Part shown: positions 32,817 through 44,066 of the stretch, piece after piece
Layout: every line of letters begins with the position of its first letter
Position numbering within the stretch: position 1 is the stretch's first letter
From: Lactuca virosa
Taxonomy: Eukaryota; Streptophyta; Magnoliopsida; Asterales; Asteraceae
Assembly (NCBI GenBank): GCA_928212115.1
Contig: CAKMRJ010005523.1
Span: 241,078,950 to 241,142,949, forward strand
Direction of reading: 5' to 3'
DNA length: 64,000 nt
Notes under the pieces: model-generated
What the model was told of the DNA's origin: nothing
Database searches by the model: none
The model's input: only the letters and a program-made list of their open reading frames with translations
Made by a program: the position numbers and the translations under genes

Positions 32817-33350
32817 AACTTTCGCATACGAGCTCCGTTTTCAACGTTCTTTTTATGCACGCGTAGGTAAATATACTCTACGAATTTCGTTTAGGCTTCG
32901 TCAGCTAATTTTGACTTTATTTTTAATATTATTACTTTTAACAGACTGGGACAGGAAATCCGTTAAAAATTCATAACTTCTTTATTCGAAGTCCGTTTTC
33001 GTCTGTCTTTTTACCGTTGTACTACTATTAACGATACCTTCGATTCTCGTTTAGGTTGTATCGGCTAAAAATCATTCGATCTTTATTTGAAGTTTTTAGC
33101 TGTATACTACTATACTGAACTTTAGAAAAATCATAACTTCCTCATACGAAGTCAGATTTTGACATTCTTTTTATGAAAGTTCTCGGTTTAACATAATCTA
33201 CAACTTTCATTTAGATTGTTATGGCTTAAAAGCCTTTTATCGAAAATTCACATTTTACACTGAACAGTGTTTTGCCGGTTTTGTCGCGGATCTTCGATTG
33301 GTCATAACTTCTTCGTTATAACTTGGATTTCAGTGTTCTTTATATTTATG
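32811..33350. repeat. Tandem repeat of about 160 bp
   Basis: Units beginning (a)ttcataactt at 32812, 32971, 33131 and 33302, each followed by a TACGAAGTCCGTTTT-type word and an ...TTCTTTTTAT word. The matching place in the other LTR (30225) has one unit. Confidence 0.8.
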
Positions 33351-33444
33351 GAAACCTTGTTACAATCTCTACCACTTTATTCATCTCAATTACGATTATT
33401 GATCAATTTATTTTTGACCTAATTTTGACTGGTGTTACACGAGC

Positions 33445-34150
33445 GGTTAGATCAGAAGGTCGTTAGAGCCACAATGGCAAGATAACTAATGGCAACTATT
33501 GACAGACAAGGATTTCATTCGCAAATCGTGTGGGGCGACTACGTGGGAGTCCTTTGGATCCGCAACCGGGCCGGAACCCGGTATTTCAGATGACTGGTGA
33601 ACAAATTGAGACTAGGGAGGTCTCGGTAGATTTGGAAAGCAGCCATGTGGTAGCATGCTGTTTCGGGCAGTTTCAGTGTTTTGGCAGTATTAGTATTAGT
33701 GTTTTAGAATTTCAGGAATGGACGGGTAACAGATTGTTTGGGTTATGATAAGTCACTCATAGTGGGATTATCTGAGCCCTGGCCAAGTATAAGTGATCTG
33801 CAGGGATAGTTGGGTCTGTGATTCAGTTTTCTAGTGGGAACCTCAGATTATCAGAAGTTGAGTAGCCAGTGGAAGACAAGTGCAAAGGGTTCGATAATAA
33901 TTAAGTATGGACGGTCTGTCAGGGAGTCATACCATCTCGAAACTTCAGGATTTAGATTGAGTAAATGTGATCATAATGCCAGGAATTCGTGCATCTTTAA
34001 GTTTTAAAAACCCTGCAAGGGATGGTTTTGGTTTCCTTGGAAATGCTAGGCTATGCTCGGGATTGTGGCCATGTCATTTAAGTGTTTTGGTGTAACAGGG
34101 ATGGTAAGGAATGATTTCGAGGACGAAATCTAATTTAAGTGGGGGAGAAT
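33445..34150 (+). other. 3' non-coding end of the large gypsy element with polypurine tract
   Basis: No protein domain readable; ends with 'aggacgaaatctaatttaagtgggggagaat', the conserved gypsy polypurine block. Confidence 0.75.
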
Positions 34151-35980
34151 TGTAACATCCTGTTTATTAGATAAATAATTAGATAAAGATTAATAAATGA
34201 ATAGTAGCCCTAAAATCCATAATATTTATCGGGGTGTTGGTTCCGGGGAGTCAAATGACATGATTTGGAGTTTCGGGGGTTAAAATCTAATTCCCAAACT
34301 AGTTTGTAAAGAATTTTGGAGGTTGAGGGTTGTTTGGTAAATTCTGGATTTAAATTGAAAGGATTTTTAGAAACTGGGGGTTAAATGGTAAATATTGGAT
34401 TAAAGTTGAATAGATTTTATGGAGACAGGGGCTAAAGTGTAAGTTTTGGGCTTAAGCTGGAAAGGTTTTGTGGTGGAGGGGACTAAACTCGTTAAAAAGG
34501 ATGAAAGTTTGATATTGAACACGGGATTTGAACCTGACGACCTTCCCTCCCGTTTTAAGGCTGCTACTTCCAAACCCTAACCCTAATGATAAACAACAGC
34601 TGCCACCTTATACCTCCTAGCCACCGGCCGTCGTCACCACCCATCTAGTTCGTGTATCCGACCAGCTAGCGGCCACCGAACATCCACCATTCTTCTTCTT
34701 CTTCTCCTACTTCAGCCACCACCGAAGGTGGAAGTCATTCAGCCACTGCCGAAGACGCCGACAAAGACGAGCGGTTGTTTTCCGACGCTACATCAGTTGT
34801 GGGGAAACCGGAAGACCGACGATTACAGGGAGTTGTTGTGGTTCGGGGTTGGATCGCTACCTCTCTTCTCCATTTCTTGCTGCCGACGTGTCGTTCCGCT
34901 GAAGACAAAGCCGCTCCTACCGCCGCTAATGCCGATCTTAACGCTGCTGTAGTCGGCTGTTTCATTCACTTTCGTCGCCGCACACCACAGGTGGGTGATT
35001 GGGTTCGCTTTTTGAGCAAAGGATGGGTGCTTATGCTTCTACTACTGTTGTGCGTACCATGTGTGCTTTGGCTATCGGACACCACAAGAGGAGCCATCAC
35101 CACCACCGTGAGGTGGTGGCTATCACCTCCGAACAACGCCTGCCACCACAAGGGTGGTTGTGCGGGTGTGTGTGTATGTGTGTGTTATATTATATGTGTA
35201 ATCTTTTAATAATATGTTGTATGTACATTATTTGGATGGAAACCCGAAGAAAACCCACCACCACCACCGTGAGGTGGTGGCTGCCGCCACTAGTCGCCCT
35301 CTGCCGCCACCAGTCGCCGCCGCCGTGAGCCGCCATTGACCACCACTACCCGAGGTGGTAGTGGGTGGTGCCCAACTTAATTAATAATTAATTAATCTAA
35401 AACTTAACAAATGGATTAATTGGAATATGATTGGGTTGGAAACCCTAATTAGGGTTTAGAAAACCCTAATTTGGCTTGGGCCTTGAGTTGGGCCTTTCTA
35501 TTGGGTTTTGGTGATTGGGCTACTGATGGACCATCCAAGAACAACCATATGAACTAGAATATTCGAATTGGGCTTTAGGATAAGGCCCATTGGGAAGGCG
35601 TGGGCCTAATTTGGAAAATTGGGCCAAAAGTGGGCCATAATTAGGTTTTGAAGAATATGAGATATTGGATCATCGGAATGCCAAGCGTTGGACTAGAATA
35701 AATGGTTGGACCTTAAGGTAAAACCATATAGGGGTTTGGGCCCAATTTGGAAAATTGGGCCTTGGTTGATTATTTGACTTTTGGGCCTTCAGAGTATGAG
35801 CTTGGGCCTTAATCTTGGACCAAGCTAGGTTAGGGGTAAAATGGTCCATTTACCCCAAGTGGGGATTTTAGGGTTATGCTTTGGAAACCCAAATGGTTAA
35901 TTGGGTTTTGTTTTGATGTTGACAGCTTGGGGATCCATCAGCCAGCAGCCCGAGATTTATTCGCGGGACTTCAGCAGTGC

Positions 35981-36033
35981 GAGGTGAGTCTTCTCTTGTA
36001 GGAACGGGTCTAAGGCACCAATGTCGGCCCGTT
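35981..36033 (+). promoter_or_regulatory. Splice-donor-like site plus AAGGCACCAA hairpin
   Basis: GAG/GTGAGT; stem AACGGGTC with GGCCCGTT around TAAGGCACCAATGTC. Confidence 0.62.
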
Positions 36034-36612
36034 TATGTATGTTAGTATATGTTGGACTTAGGTCCGATGTCGGGGTTAGCCCGATGTAGAATATATGTTT
36101 CCGGACCTCGGTCCGATGTCGGGACAATCCCGAGGAATGTTTCTATGCTTGATGTCTTTGTGATTTCTTGCATATGTTTGTTTATATGTTTCGGGCTTCG
36201 GTCCGATGTCAGGGCAAGCCCGAGGAATGTTTAGCTTATTCGTTATGTGTTATGTGTTCCGGACCTCGGTCTGATTTCGGGGCAAGCCCGAGGAATGTTT
36301 ATGTGTTTATGATATGTGTTTATGTTTTATGTTTGTTGATATGATATGTGTATACCAGACTTCGGTACGATGTCGGGCGGGGCCCGATGCCGGGCAAGCC
36401 GATGTCGGGCGGGGGCCGATGTAGTGGGCTAGGCCCAAGTTATGTTTATGTTATGTGTTTATGTTATATGCATTGTTGATATGTTTATATGTATACCGGA
36501 TTCCGGTCTGATGCCAGGCGGGGCCCGATGACGGATGCGTCCGATGCTGGGCGGGGCCCGATGTAGCGGGCAAGGCCTAATGTATGATGTGTATGGTATG
36601 TGGTGGTTTTGG

Positions 36613-36666
36613 GGAGACTCACTAAGCTTCGTGCTTATAGTTTTCAGTTTTGGTTTCAGGTACTTC
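36613..36666 (+). promoter_or_regulatory. Acceptor-like LTR block
   Basis: ACTCACTAAGCTTCGTGCTT, T-rich tract, TTTCAG/GTACTTC with AG ending at 36659. Confidence 0.6.
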
Positions 36667-37137
36667 GGTTTTTCAAAAGAGGAGCTCGAGATGATTGCGG
36701 TGCACACACCATTTGTTTAGCCTGGGATGTTTATACTCCGATATATTTTGACAGAAGTTATGATATTTTTAGATACATTATTGATGATTGTTATACGATT
36801 TTTGATGACTATGGTTTTCTTAATAATTAAAAAACGATATTTTTGGACTGTATTTCTGGGATATTTCAATCGAATACCATCGGGTCCACTCAGTCATTAG
36901 ACTGGAATACCCCTGGTCTGTTGACTCACTCACATAGCAGTAAAGTCTCAACCTAACACAATATGTTGACATATAACAGATAACAAACATATTCAACAGA
37001 TAGACAATCATGCAGCCAGAAATCACAGGTAGTCCTATAGATCTACCAGTTTATGCATATCAGCAACTATCATATAATCATACCAATTTATCCCATACTC
37101 AGCATATCAGAAATCAATGTATAACAATATATCAATC

Positions 37138-37193
37138 CAATGGGACGGCCTTGGTGCCTTTGACCCGTAAGTACAGTGAGGAAAACTCACCTC
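37138..37193 (-). promoter_or_regulatory. Splice-donor-like site plus AAGGCACCAA hairpin
   Basis: Sense GAG/GTGAGTTTTCCTCAC (donor inside a GTGAG/CTCAC hairpin), then GGGTCAAAGGCACCAAGGCC. Confidence 0.58.
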
Positions 37194-37388
37194 ACAATCT
37201 GACAAATAACTGATCAATACTCTGCTCCCAAACATCGGCTCAACCCAAATCCTAAATGTCAAAACATTATCCTTTAATAATATTTTCCCCAAAATGCCCT
37301 TGGTCAAACTTGGTCAACGGTCAGAAGTCAAACCAAGACCTAGTCGCGTCACCCAGTCGAGCCAACCCGACCAACTCGACCCATCCTA

Positions 37389-37494
37389 GTACGTTGGGCA
37401 TACTCTTCTGTACGTGGGGCGTACTCGATGTTTGACCAGATTACAAGATGATGACTGCGTACGTGCAACGTACCACTTGGTACGCCCAACGTAC
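37389..37494 (-). repeat. Paired GTACG...GTAC palindromes, downstream cluster
   Basis: Four 15-mers of form GTACGNNNNNNRTAC at 37389, 37410, 37459 and 37480. Both pairs are spaced 21 bp. Confidence 0.85.
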
Positions 37495-38116
37495 GCGCCC
37501 TGTTCAACCCTTTCCTCATTAAGAGCTTAATACTCCAAATCTTCACATCCAAAGTCAGATCCAAAGCCAAAATACCCTCAATAGTTATAAAGTTTCCAAC
37601 TTTATGACTTTCCATCCCCATTAAGTGCTTAATACACAAAATCTCAACATCTTAATGCCTAAAGACCTTCTATAGCATGCATGGAGCAAAACTAACCATC
37701 AAGACCATATTTTTATGACTTAAGACCCCTCCTAAGGTCTGAAAGAATGACTTATTGGGTCAAGAACATGCCATGCTCAAGAATCACCATATTTAGGACA
37801 AAAAGTGTCTTAAAGGAAGAAAAGTCTAGATCTACAAGATGGAGTGATCAAGTTGTGAACTTTATACCTCCTAGAGGTTGCTAACAAGAAGATAATCTCA
37901 GATCCAAGATGCTTCCAAGCTCCAAGCTCTTCTTACCACCTTATTCTTCAAGAACACCTCCAAAACACTCCAATGGGCTCAAAATACACTCTTCTCATTT
38001 AGGGTTTGCTTAGGGTCGTTTTTCACAGAGGGAGGCTGATGAAGTAAAGAGAAATAAGGCTATAATGGTGTTTATATATGGACCAAACCCAAAATTAGGG
38101 TTTTCACTTTCTTCAC

Positions 38117-38210
38117 GTACGCCCTGTGTATGAGGTGTACGTCCAGCATACTAGGGTGTGCCCTAGTACGCCTGTTGTACACAATGTACGTTCGACATAC
38201 GAATCCTGGA
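38117..38210 (-). repeat. Paired GTACG...GTAC palindromes, promoter-side cluster
   Basis: 15-mers at 38117, 38137, 38176 and 38196; both pairs spaced 20 bp, just upstream of the TATATAAACACC core in element sense. Confidence 0.82.
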
Positions 38211-38332
38211 CAAAATTACTATATTACCACTATGGGCCAATTTAGCAACCTTCCTTAAACCCAAGGGTCAAAATTCAATATTATTCAAATATAGGTTTGA
38301 AATTGAAATTACCTTGACATCAGGATGTTACG

Positions 38333-39394
38333 ATTATGAATGGATTGATTATTATCCTTGAGGTTTTTGCATGTGTGTTGGATGTTGGTGAACGTTGTTG
38401 TGGTTCAGAATTTCCTGTGTGTCTGGATATCAGTGTTGGGATCAAGTAGTAGACCTTACATTTGGCCTGGGAATTGAAGTATTGTTAAAGTTATCAGAGT
38501 CTAGCAGATTCTAAGTGGGGGAGAGTGGAGATCTCACAGTAAGAATACCTTATGCCAAGGTTCAGTTCGCAGTCGGATTGCTCTATTTCAAGATTTTCAC
38601 ACAATTGCTTAATCTTCTGATTTCGCATCGAGATCATCTTCAGTTGTTGAATTTCCTTTCAAGTGGTTTTATTTTTAGTTGTGATAGACATATGTACGGT
38701 ATCCTCATTTTTTAGACTCTAGGGTGTTAGGAGCCTAGGTTAAGGGTTGTGAGGAGGGCTTCCGTGTTTGTTATTGTTTGATTGGGGCTTAAAAGTCTGA
38801 GTCACGGCCCAAGCGCCAGGTAGGGTTAGTTAAGTATTTTTGGGGTAAGCCCGAGTGATATTCTTGGTTAGCGGATCGGGGGTAAGCCCGAGTGTGGTCA
38901 GTGGATAGATGGGCAGGGACGTTAGAGCCAAGTGGGAGCATGGTATTGTTTAGTATGCGACCGCTTGGTTTTCATCACGTTGATGCATTCATATGCGGGA
39001 TTATCCTAACAGTGTTTGGCCGAGAAGGTTTTGGACTATTCTAATCTGCAGATTTTCGGCCAGTTTAGTTGATGTGAGGGTTGTGTTAGACTTTGGCATC
39101 TGCATGTTTCAGATAAGGAAGGGGGGTGCTTTCCGTCATGATATAAGGAGCTTGTGTGAGGCCATATGGTATCACCAAATTTTTAGGCTGGCAAAATTGT
39201 TGAGAGATGGTCAACTGTTGAAGATGTTGTAACAAATATGAATAAGATCTTGGAATCTCAGTTTCAGATGTTGGCATTTCAAGGATCACATCCGCGTCGA
39301 AGGAGTCAGACTTGAAGGACCCTAAAGAGGTCACATAAAGAAGTAAAAGTGAAAATTGATTTTGTGGAAAAAATCTAATTAAGTGGGGGAGAAT
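38333..39394 (+). mobile_element. 3' internal remnant of a plus-strand gypsy
   Basis: Non-coding, decayed; two polypurine-like blocks (agtgggggagagtgg at 38514 and aagtgggggagaat at 39381). Left end is a junction with the minus-strand LTR. Confidence 0.65.
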
Positions 39395-40443
39395 TGTAAC
39401 ACCCGCTTTCTGGTCATTTCTTAATTCAGGATTGTGGACCGAACGTCGATCATGTAAAGGCTTTGGGCCTTAAGGAAGTAAAATTTTTACCTTTTGGGAG
39501 TTGATAATGTTGGTTGTGAGATTTAGCCCTTGAATTGTGTATTGGACCGAAGCGTAGATAGTGAAAAGTTATAGACCAGGCTTCTCACTATCTAGAAGTT
39601 TTTAGTTCTAGAAGTTTTTAGTCTAAAGTAACTACATAAGATTGTGGGGCTCTTCAATACCTTTCCTTGCATCAAAAGAAAGTCGAAAATAGATTTGAAA
39701 CGAAGAAGTTATGGTCATTTGAAGTTGAAGTGGAAATTGGGGATTTTTGGATTACGCACGGCGTAATGGGCCTTTAATGAATTACACGGGGTATAATTAA
39801 GAGGTACGCATGGTGGACTCCACCATAGTGCAAACCCTAAATTTGGGGTTTTGAGCCCTATTTCAACACCTTAACCTCCATAAACCTCTTCCATTCTCAG
39901 CCTCCATCTCACCAAAAGACTCCCTTGAAACCCTAACCCCATATTTGAGCCTTGTTAGCTAAAAAGTGTGTTTTTGGGTGCCTTTGAAGGAAGAAGAAGT
40001 TGGCGGTGTTGCTTGGAAAGCTTCAAGCTTTATGGATCTGTGATGTGCAACTCTCAATTATTCTCCAAGAGGTATAAAGTTTAGAGCTTGGTGAATGAAT
40101 TGTTAGATCTAGTTAGTTCTTAGATCTATGTCCCTTTTGTCCCATATTCTTGGTCTAGTTGAGTATGAGCTACTCCAGACCTCATGAGTATCATTTTCAG
40201 ATGAATTTGTGTGCATGGAATCATAAAAATGCAATCTTGATCCTTCCCTTCCACCTATGCAAGAGATATGAAGTTTTGAGTGGTGTAATAAGTTGGGGTT
40301 TTGGTTTTAGGCACTTTCTAGCCATGCAAAGTCATAAAGTTAGTAACTTTATGATTTAGGATGACATTTGGGATTAGATCTGATTTTTGGAGGAAAGGTC
40401 TTAAGGGAATAATTGCTTAACAAATGGGGTGAAATGGACTTAC

Positions 40444-40531
40444 GTACGCAGGGCATACCTAAGGAGTACACAACGGGTGCAAGGGTTAAGTCGCGTACGC
40501 CATGCGTAAAGATAGAGTACGCATGGCGTAC
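40444..40531 (+). repeat. Paired GTACGC...GCGTAC palindromes
   Basis: 15-mers at 40444, 40466, 40495 and 40517, all steps about 22 bp within pairs. Confidence 0.82.
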
Positions 40532-40720
40532 TCAACCTGATATGGACTTTGACATTTTTTGAGCATTGACCGATGACTTTTTGACAACGTTTGACTTTGG
40601 GTCAAACTTGAGGGTTTTGGACTATTGATTAAGATTCTTCCATGTTTTGGTGTTAGAGGGCTCACGGGAGCAAGCAGTGCAGAAAGGGAAGCGCGCCGCA
40701 TTTTTTTGGGCTCTTCGATT

Positions 40721-40774
40721 TAGGTGAGTTTTCCTCACTTTATCTGTGGGTCGAAGGCACCAATGCCGGCCCAC
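40721..40774 (+). promoter_or_regulatory. Splice-donor-like site plus AAGGCACCAA hairpin
   Basis: TAG/GTGAGTTTTCCTCAC, then GTGGGTC...GGCCCAC with loop GAAGGCACCAATGCC. Confidence 0.62.
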
Positions 40775-40806
40775 TAGCTTTGATTATCATTTGGTAGAGG
40801 GATGCC

Positions 40807-40947
40807 ATAAGGAATGCGTGTAGTCACGTAGGATAGACTGAGGACTCTTGATTTAGGCTTTCTTCTTTGGTTGTGGCTTTAGAGTGGGATCATCTATTTA
40901 GGTGTCTATCTCACCTCTGGGTACATATGGTTATGCATTCCTTAGAT
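40807..40947 (+). promoter_or_regulatory. Foldback hairpin, copy F
   Basis: Arms aaggaatgc with gcattcctt; loop TTCTTTGGTTGTGGCTTTAG. Confidence 0.7.
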
Positions 40948-40986
40948 TGTTGGTTATGTATACTTGTGTATAGAATGTTGCAATGA

Positions 40987-40990
<4 letters not shown>

Positions 40991-41052
<62 letters not shown>
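40991..41052. repeat. (AT)n microsatellite
   Basis: About 31 AT units. Confidence 0.97.
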
Positions 41053-41054
<2 letters not shown>

Positions 41055-41130
41055 TGGTGTGATAGGATACAACAGTAGTGGTATGCTGGTTAGAGTACCA
41101 GTAGGCTGGTTATCGTCTAGTGGATTACCC

Positions 41131-41277
41131 TAGGGGTTGTATGTAATCATGCAGGGTAGCCTGAGAACTCTTGATCTAGGCTTTCTTGCTTGTTCCTTGT
41201 TTGGTTGTGGCTTTAGAGGAGGATCATAGGTTCGGGTGGCTATCTCACCTCTGGTTACTTATGCTTAAGCATTCCAT
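41131..41277 (+). promoter_or_regulatory. Foldback hairpin, copy G
   Basis: Loop TTCCTTGTTTGGTTGTGGCT; arms around tatgtaatcatgc and gttacttatgc. Tandem neighbour of copy F. Confidence 0.72.
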
Positions 41278-41600
41278 GGAGGTTAGCTGGTAGTGAAGTA
41301 GTGTGCTATGAGAGCTCTAGTAGGCAGTAGTGACATGTATGATTGTAATTTGCTTGTATTATGTGCCTACTTGATCCATGATTGTTTATATGTAGAAATA
41401 TGGTGGCGAATGAGGTTGAGGCGGTCATACTCTGTGTTGTAGTCCAAGATACCCGGTACGGGCCGGTTGTATGCCATAGTCACGGAGGCTTGGGATGAGC
41501 GGTTGGGTTGAGGCGGCAGGCCAACATACCCGGGGTAATCCAATCCGATGATTGTGGACCGGACATGCATGCTAGTATGTTTGTTGTATGGGGTATTTTG

Positions 41601-41655
41601 GGGATAGTCACTAAGCATTAGGCTTACCCAGTTGATGTTGGTTTTCAGGCATCAT
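41601..41655 (+). promoter_or_regulatory. Acceptor-like LTR block
   Basis: AGTCACTAAGCATT, pyrimidine-containing tract, GGTTTTCAG/GCATCATCG with AG ending at 41648. Confidence 0.55.
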
Positions 41656-41847
41656 CGACTCATAGGAAGGCGAATGCATGACTGTACACACTCATCAGCA
41701 ACATTGAGGATTTCGCGTTATTATATTACTCTGATTTTCAATAAATGTAACTTAAAATAAATGGTTTTCATAACTTGTATTCTAAAAATGAGCAGTTTAC
41801 CTTAATTAAAAATGAAAAAAAAATTGATGTGAAATTGGGATATTACA

Positions 41848-42296
41848 TTGGTATTACATAAACGCAACCGTAAATGGATGTTATAAATGTAGTTCCATGT
41901 GTTCCATGATGAGTAAAGGTTATAATTATGTAGTCAAAGTTTATTCGTTCCTTTTTCCTTAATAGCAAAAAAGATATAGCTTTGGGGCCCTCAGTGAGTT
42001 GATGTTGACATTAAGTGCTAGGCCTAGTCCGGATCAAACTGATGTGTTCAATTTTTAGTTTGAGTGTAGTCATCATAAATAGGTAATCGGGAAATAGAAT
42101 CTTGGACTATGGGATTGATTTATATCCATGTATCATGCCTATATGATATCTTAGAATGAAGGAATAGTTGATCACTTATCTAAGGGTCGACATTTGATTA
42201 TTTCAGAGTTCGGCTATGGTTGTTGAAGGCACACTTTTCTGGTTATTCGAAGTCTATATTTTCAATTGTAGTTGATGACTTTTTCAAGTGGGAAAC
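41848..42296 (+). mobile_element. 3' internal end of a copia element
   Basis: No domain readable, but it ends with tttttcaagtgggaaac, the usual polypurine tract of plant copia elements, directly before an LTR starting TGTTGGAATAGG. Confidence 0.6.
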
Positions 42297-42857
42297 TGTT
42301 GGAATAGGTGTCCAAGGTCACAACTAAGTTGGTCAAGGTCATAACTAAATTGGTATAACTTTATGGAATAAAAGTAAACTCCTTTTGGGGTTGCCCTCAA
42401 TAACTAGAAATAGCTAGAAATGACTTTAGGAGAGAGATAAAATTGTTTGTAAAATTATTATATAATTAATAAATTAATTAGAAATAACTAGAATTAGTTG
42501 ATTATTAATCAGAATTAATCTGGAATTAATTCGAGATTAATTGGAATTAATTAAAGGTACAATGGTTGAATTATAAATGTTCATAATTGAGGAAAGAAAG
42601 ACAATTCTAGATCCTTCGTAGTAGGTGTAACATCCCAAAATCCAAGACCAAAGATTTCATTTTTAATTTAATAATTCATAAAGCAGATTATTGAAAACAT
42701 CATCAAGTTATCTCATATCATAAAAACCCATAAGTCAAATATCTCAAAAACATGTCATGTTATAATAATGTCAGAGTACAAATCCCAAGAATCTCATGTG
42801 CGGAAAATCGTGTATGTGATGCGCTGCAGTCATGCCGGCCCCTTCCCTTTCGAAGAA

Positions 42858-42910
42858 GATGTACCTGAAACCAAAACTGAAAACCGTAAGCACGAAGCTT
42901 AGGAGTTCCC
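42858..42910 (-). promoter_or_regulatory. Acceptor-like LTR block
   Basis: Sense CCTAAGCTTCGTGCTTACGG, TTTTCAGTTTTGG, TTTCAG/GTACATC. Confidence 0.58.
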
Positions 42911-42954
42911 CCATCATACCACATACCATACAATACACATACTACCTAGCATAC

Positions 42955-43225
42955 TCGGGTGATGGCCTACCCCTTCGGTCTCTTTCAACCGGTAACCGCC
43001 TAGCAAATCAGGCTGCTGGTCTACCCCTTCGGTCTCTTTCAACCGGTAACTGCCTAGCACATCAGGGTGCTGGCCTACCCCTTCGGTCCTTTCGACCGGT
43101 ATCGAGGACTATTTCACCCCCTACTACTACCATATATCATTCTAATACATAAACACATAAATCACATACAGCCTAGCATATCAGGGTGCTGGCCTACCCC
43201 TTCGGTCCTTTCGACCGGTAACAGG
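42955..43225. repeat. Tandem repeat with CTACCCCTTCGGTC core
   Basis: Four units of about 55-60 bp then a longer step, each with ggtctaccccttcggtc...accggtaac, self-complementary across ccggt. Confidence 0.8.
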
Positions 43226-43349
43226 GTCTATCTCACCCCTCCTACCCCTATAACATGATATCATAGCATACTAGCACATAAATCATAACATATCATGGCA
43301 TACCAGACAATTATCACAAAGACAATCATCTCTATTATATTCACCTACC

Positions 43350-43403
43350 AGTGGGCCGACATTGGTGCCTTAGACCCACTTCTACTGGAAGGTAAATCAC
43401 CTC
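43350..43403 (-). promoter_or_regulatory. Splice-donor-like site plus AAGGCACCAA hairpin
   Basis: Stem AGTGGGTC with GGCCCACT around TAAGGCACCAATGTC; donor reads GAG/GTGATT here, weaker than other copies. Confidence 0.58.
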
Positions 43404-43577
43404 GATAACTGGAAGTAGCTGCAAAAACTCTGGCTCCGGATATCACCCGACTCAAGCCCTATACATAGAAGATTTTCTTTAATTCCTTTTTCATACTCAT
43501 AACCCCTTAAGGGTCACTTTGGTCAAAGTCCAAGTCAAAGTCAACATTCTGGTTAAAGTCAACATTCTGGTTGACTC

Positions 43578-43780
43578 AACTCGTCGAGTTGGTCCATCAA
43601 CTCGCCGAGTTCCATAAATCATAAACCCTACAATCACGATCCAACTCGTCGACTTTCTCATGAACTCATCGAGTTTCTCCTATCACAGAATCGGGACTTT
43701 CCAACCCCACTCGTCGAGTCCGTACTGAACTTGTCAAGTCTTTCCTTTTTCGGAATCGGGGCACTTCGACCCAACTCGTC
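43578..43780 (-). repeat. Paired ACTCGTCGAGT palindromes, downstream cluster
   Basis: Words centred at about 43584/43605, 43649/43669, 43715/43734 and a single near 43774; pair spacing 19-21 bp. Confidence 0.85.
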
Positions 43781-44066
43781 GAGTTCTTCAGTCTGTTAAG
43801 CTTTCTTAATGCATTAAGTCACAAATCTTCATATCTAAGCTCCATACTTCATAAACAGACTGGAAATGTCCTTGGAAGGGTAAAGTTTCCAACTTTACCT
43901 GTTAATACTCTTCCTAAAGATATATATATATATATATAACTCAAACCCTAACTCTAAAAGGTTTAGATCTTGATCCAAAAGCCATTTATACTTCAAGATA
44001 GGGTGTACAAACAGATATATGGACCTTAGAGACTAGATAAACACGTAAAGTCTCTGTATTTCCTTC

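Larger units (their letters stand above)
27861..33439 (-). mobile_element. Rearranged minus-strand Ty3/gypsy nested in the large element
   Basis: Target duplication cgagc at 27856-27860 and 33440-33444. On the minus strand it starts TGTAACACCAGTC at 33439. The first 270 bases repeat at 30363-30092, the start of the other LTR, which ends TGTGACA at 27861. Between the LTRs only a gag knuckle (32816-32487) and a decayed integrase (31445-30415) remain. Protease and RT are absent; that interval holds two foldback hairpins. Confidence 0.88.
21794..36868 (+). mobile_element. Large gag-only Ty3/gypsy element with 2.7-2.8-kb LTRs
   Basis: LTRs at 21794-24619 and 34151-36868 (TG...CA), target duplication atcga on both sides, PBS at 24623 and polypurine tract (about 34132-34150). 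The internal region carries only a decayed gag near its 5' end; no protease, RT or integrase belonging to it is seen. A minus-strand gypsy (27861-33439) is nested in the remaining non-coding part. Its own length without the insert is about 9.5 kb. It must have depended on enzymes from a relative. Confidence 0.93.
34151..36868 (+). repeat. 3' LTR of the large gypsy element
   Basis: 2718 bp, collinear with 21794-24619. It has about 44 extra bases at 35832-35874 and lacks a block present at about 23000-23080 of the 5' copy. Donor-like block at 35981-36033, acceptor-like block at 36613-36666. Confidence 0.93.
16769..38332 (-). mobile_element. Ty3/gypsy element, minus strand, split by a later insertion
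   Basis: Reading the minus strand: LTR (38332 to 36874 and 21793 to 21351), PBS (21347-21336), leader, gag, protease, RT, RNase H and integrase, ending inside integrase at about 16769. The plus-strand element 21794-36868 inserted into its LTR, shown by the duplicated atcga at 21789-21793 and 36869-36873. The downstream LTR is missing. Domain order PR-RT-RH-IN identifies Ty3/gypsy; a Tekay/Del-like chromovirus is plausible but the chromodomain region is lost. Confidence 0.88.
36874..38332 (-). repeat. LTR of the minus-strand gypsy, 5' (U3-side) part
   Basis: Continuation of 21351-21793 across the insertion. Minus-strand start GTAACATCCTG at 38332 (the first T is missing at a junction with 38333). 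Contains paired GTACG...GTAC palindromes (38117-38210 and 37389-37494), a TATATAAACACC core (about 38072) and a donor-like block (37138-37193). Confidence 0.85.
39395..41847 (+). repeat. Ty3/gypsy LTR (3' LTR of the preceding remnant)
   Basis: 2.45 kb, TGTAACACCC...ATTACA. Contains TACGCATGGCGTA-type paired palindromes (39751-39797, 40444-40531), a TATTTCAACACC core (about 39855), donor-like block (40721), foldback copies F and G, an (AT)n run (40991-41052) and an acceptor-like block (41601-41655). Confidence 0.85.

Noticed and set aside
41848..41860. TTGGTAT after the LTR end, resembling a PBS
   Set aside because: Only seven bases match and the LTR follows a polypurine tract, so it is a 3' LTR; chance similarity is likely.
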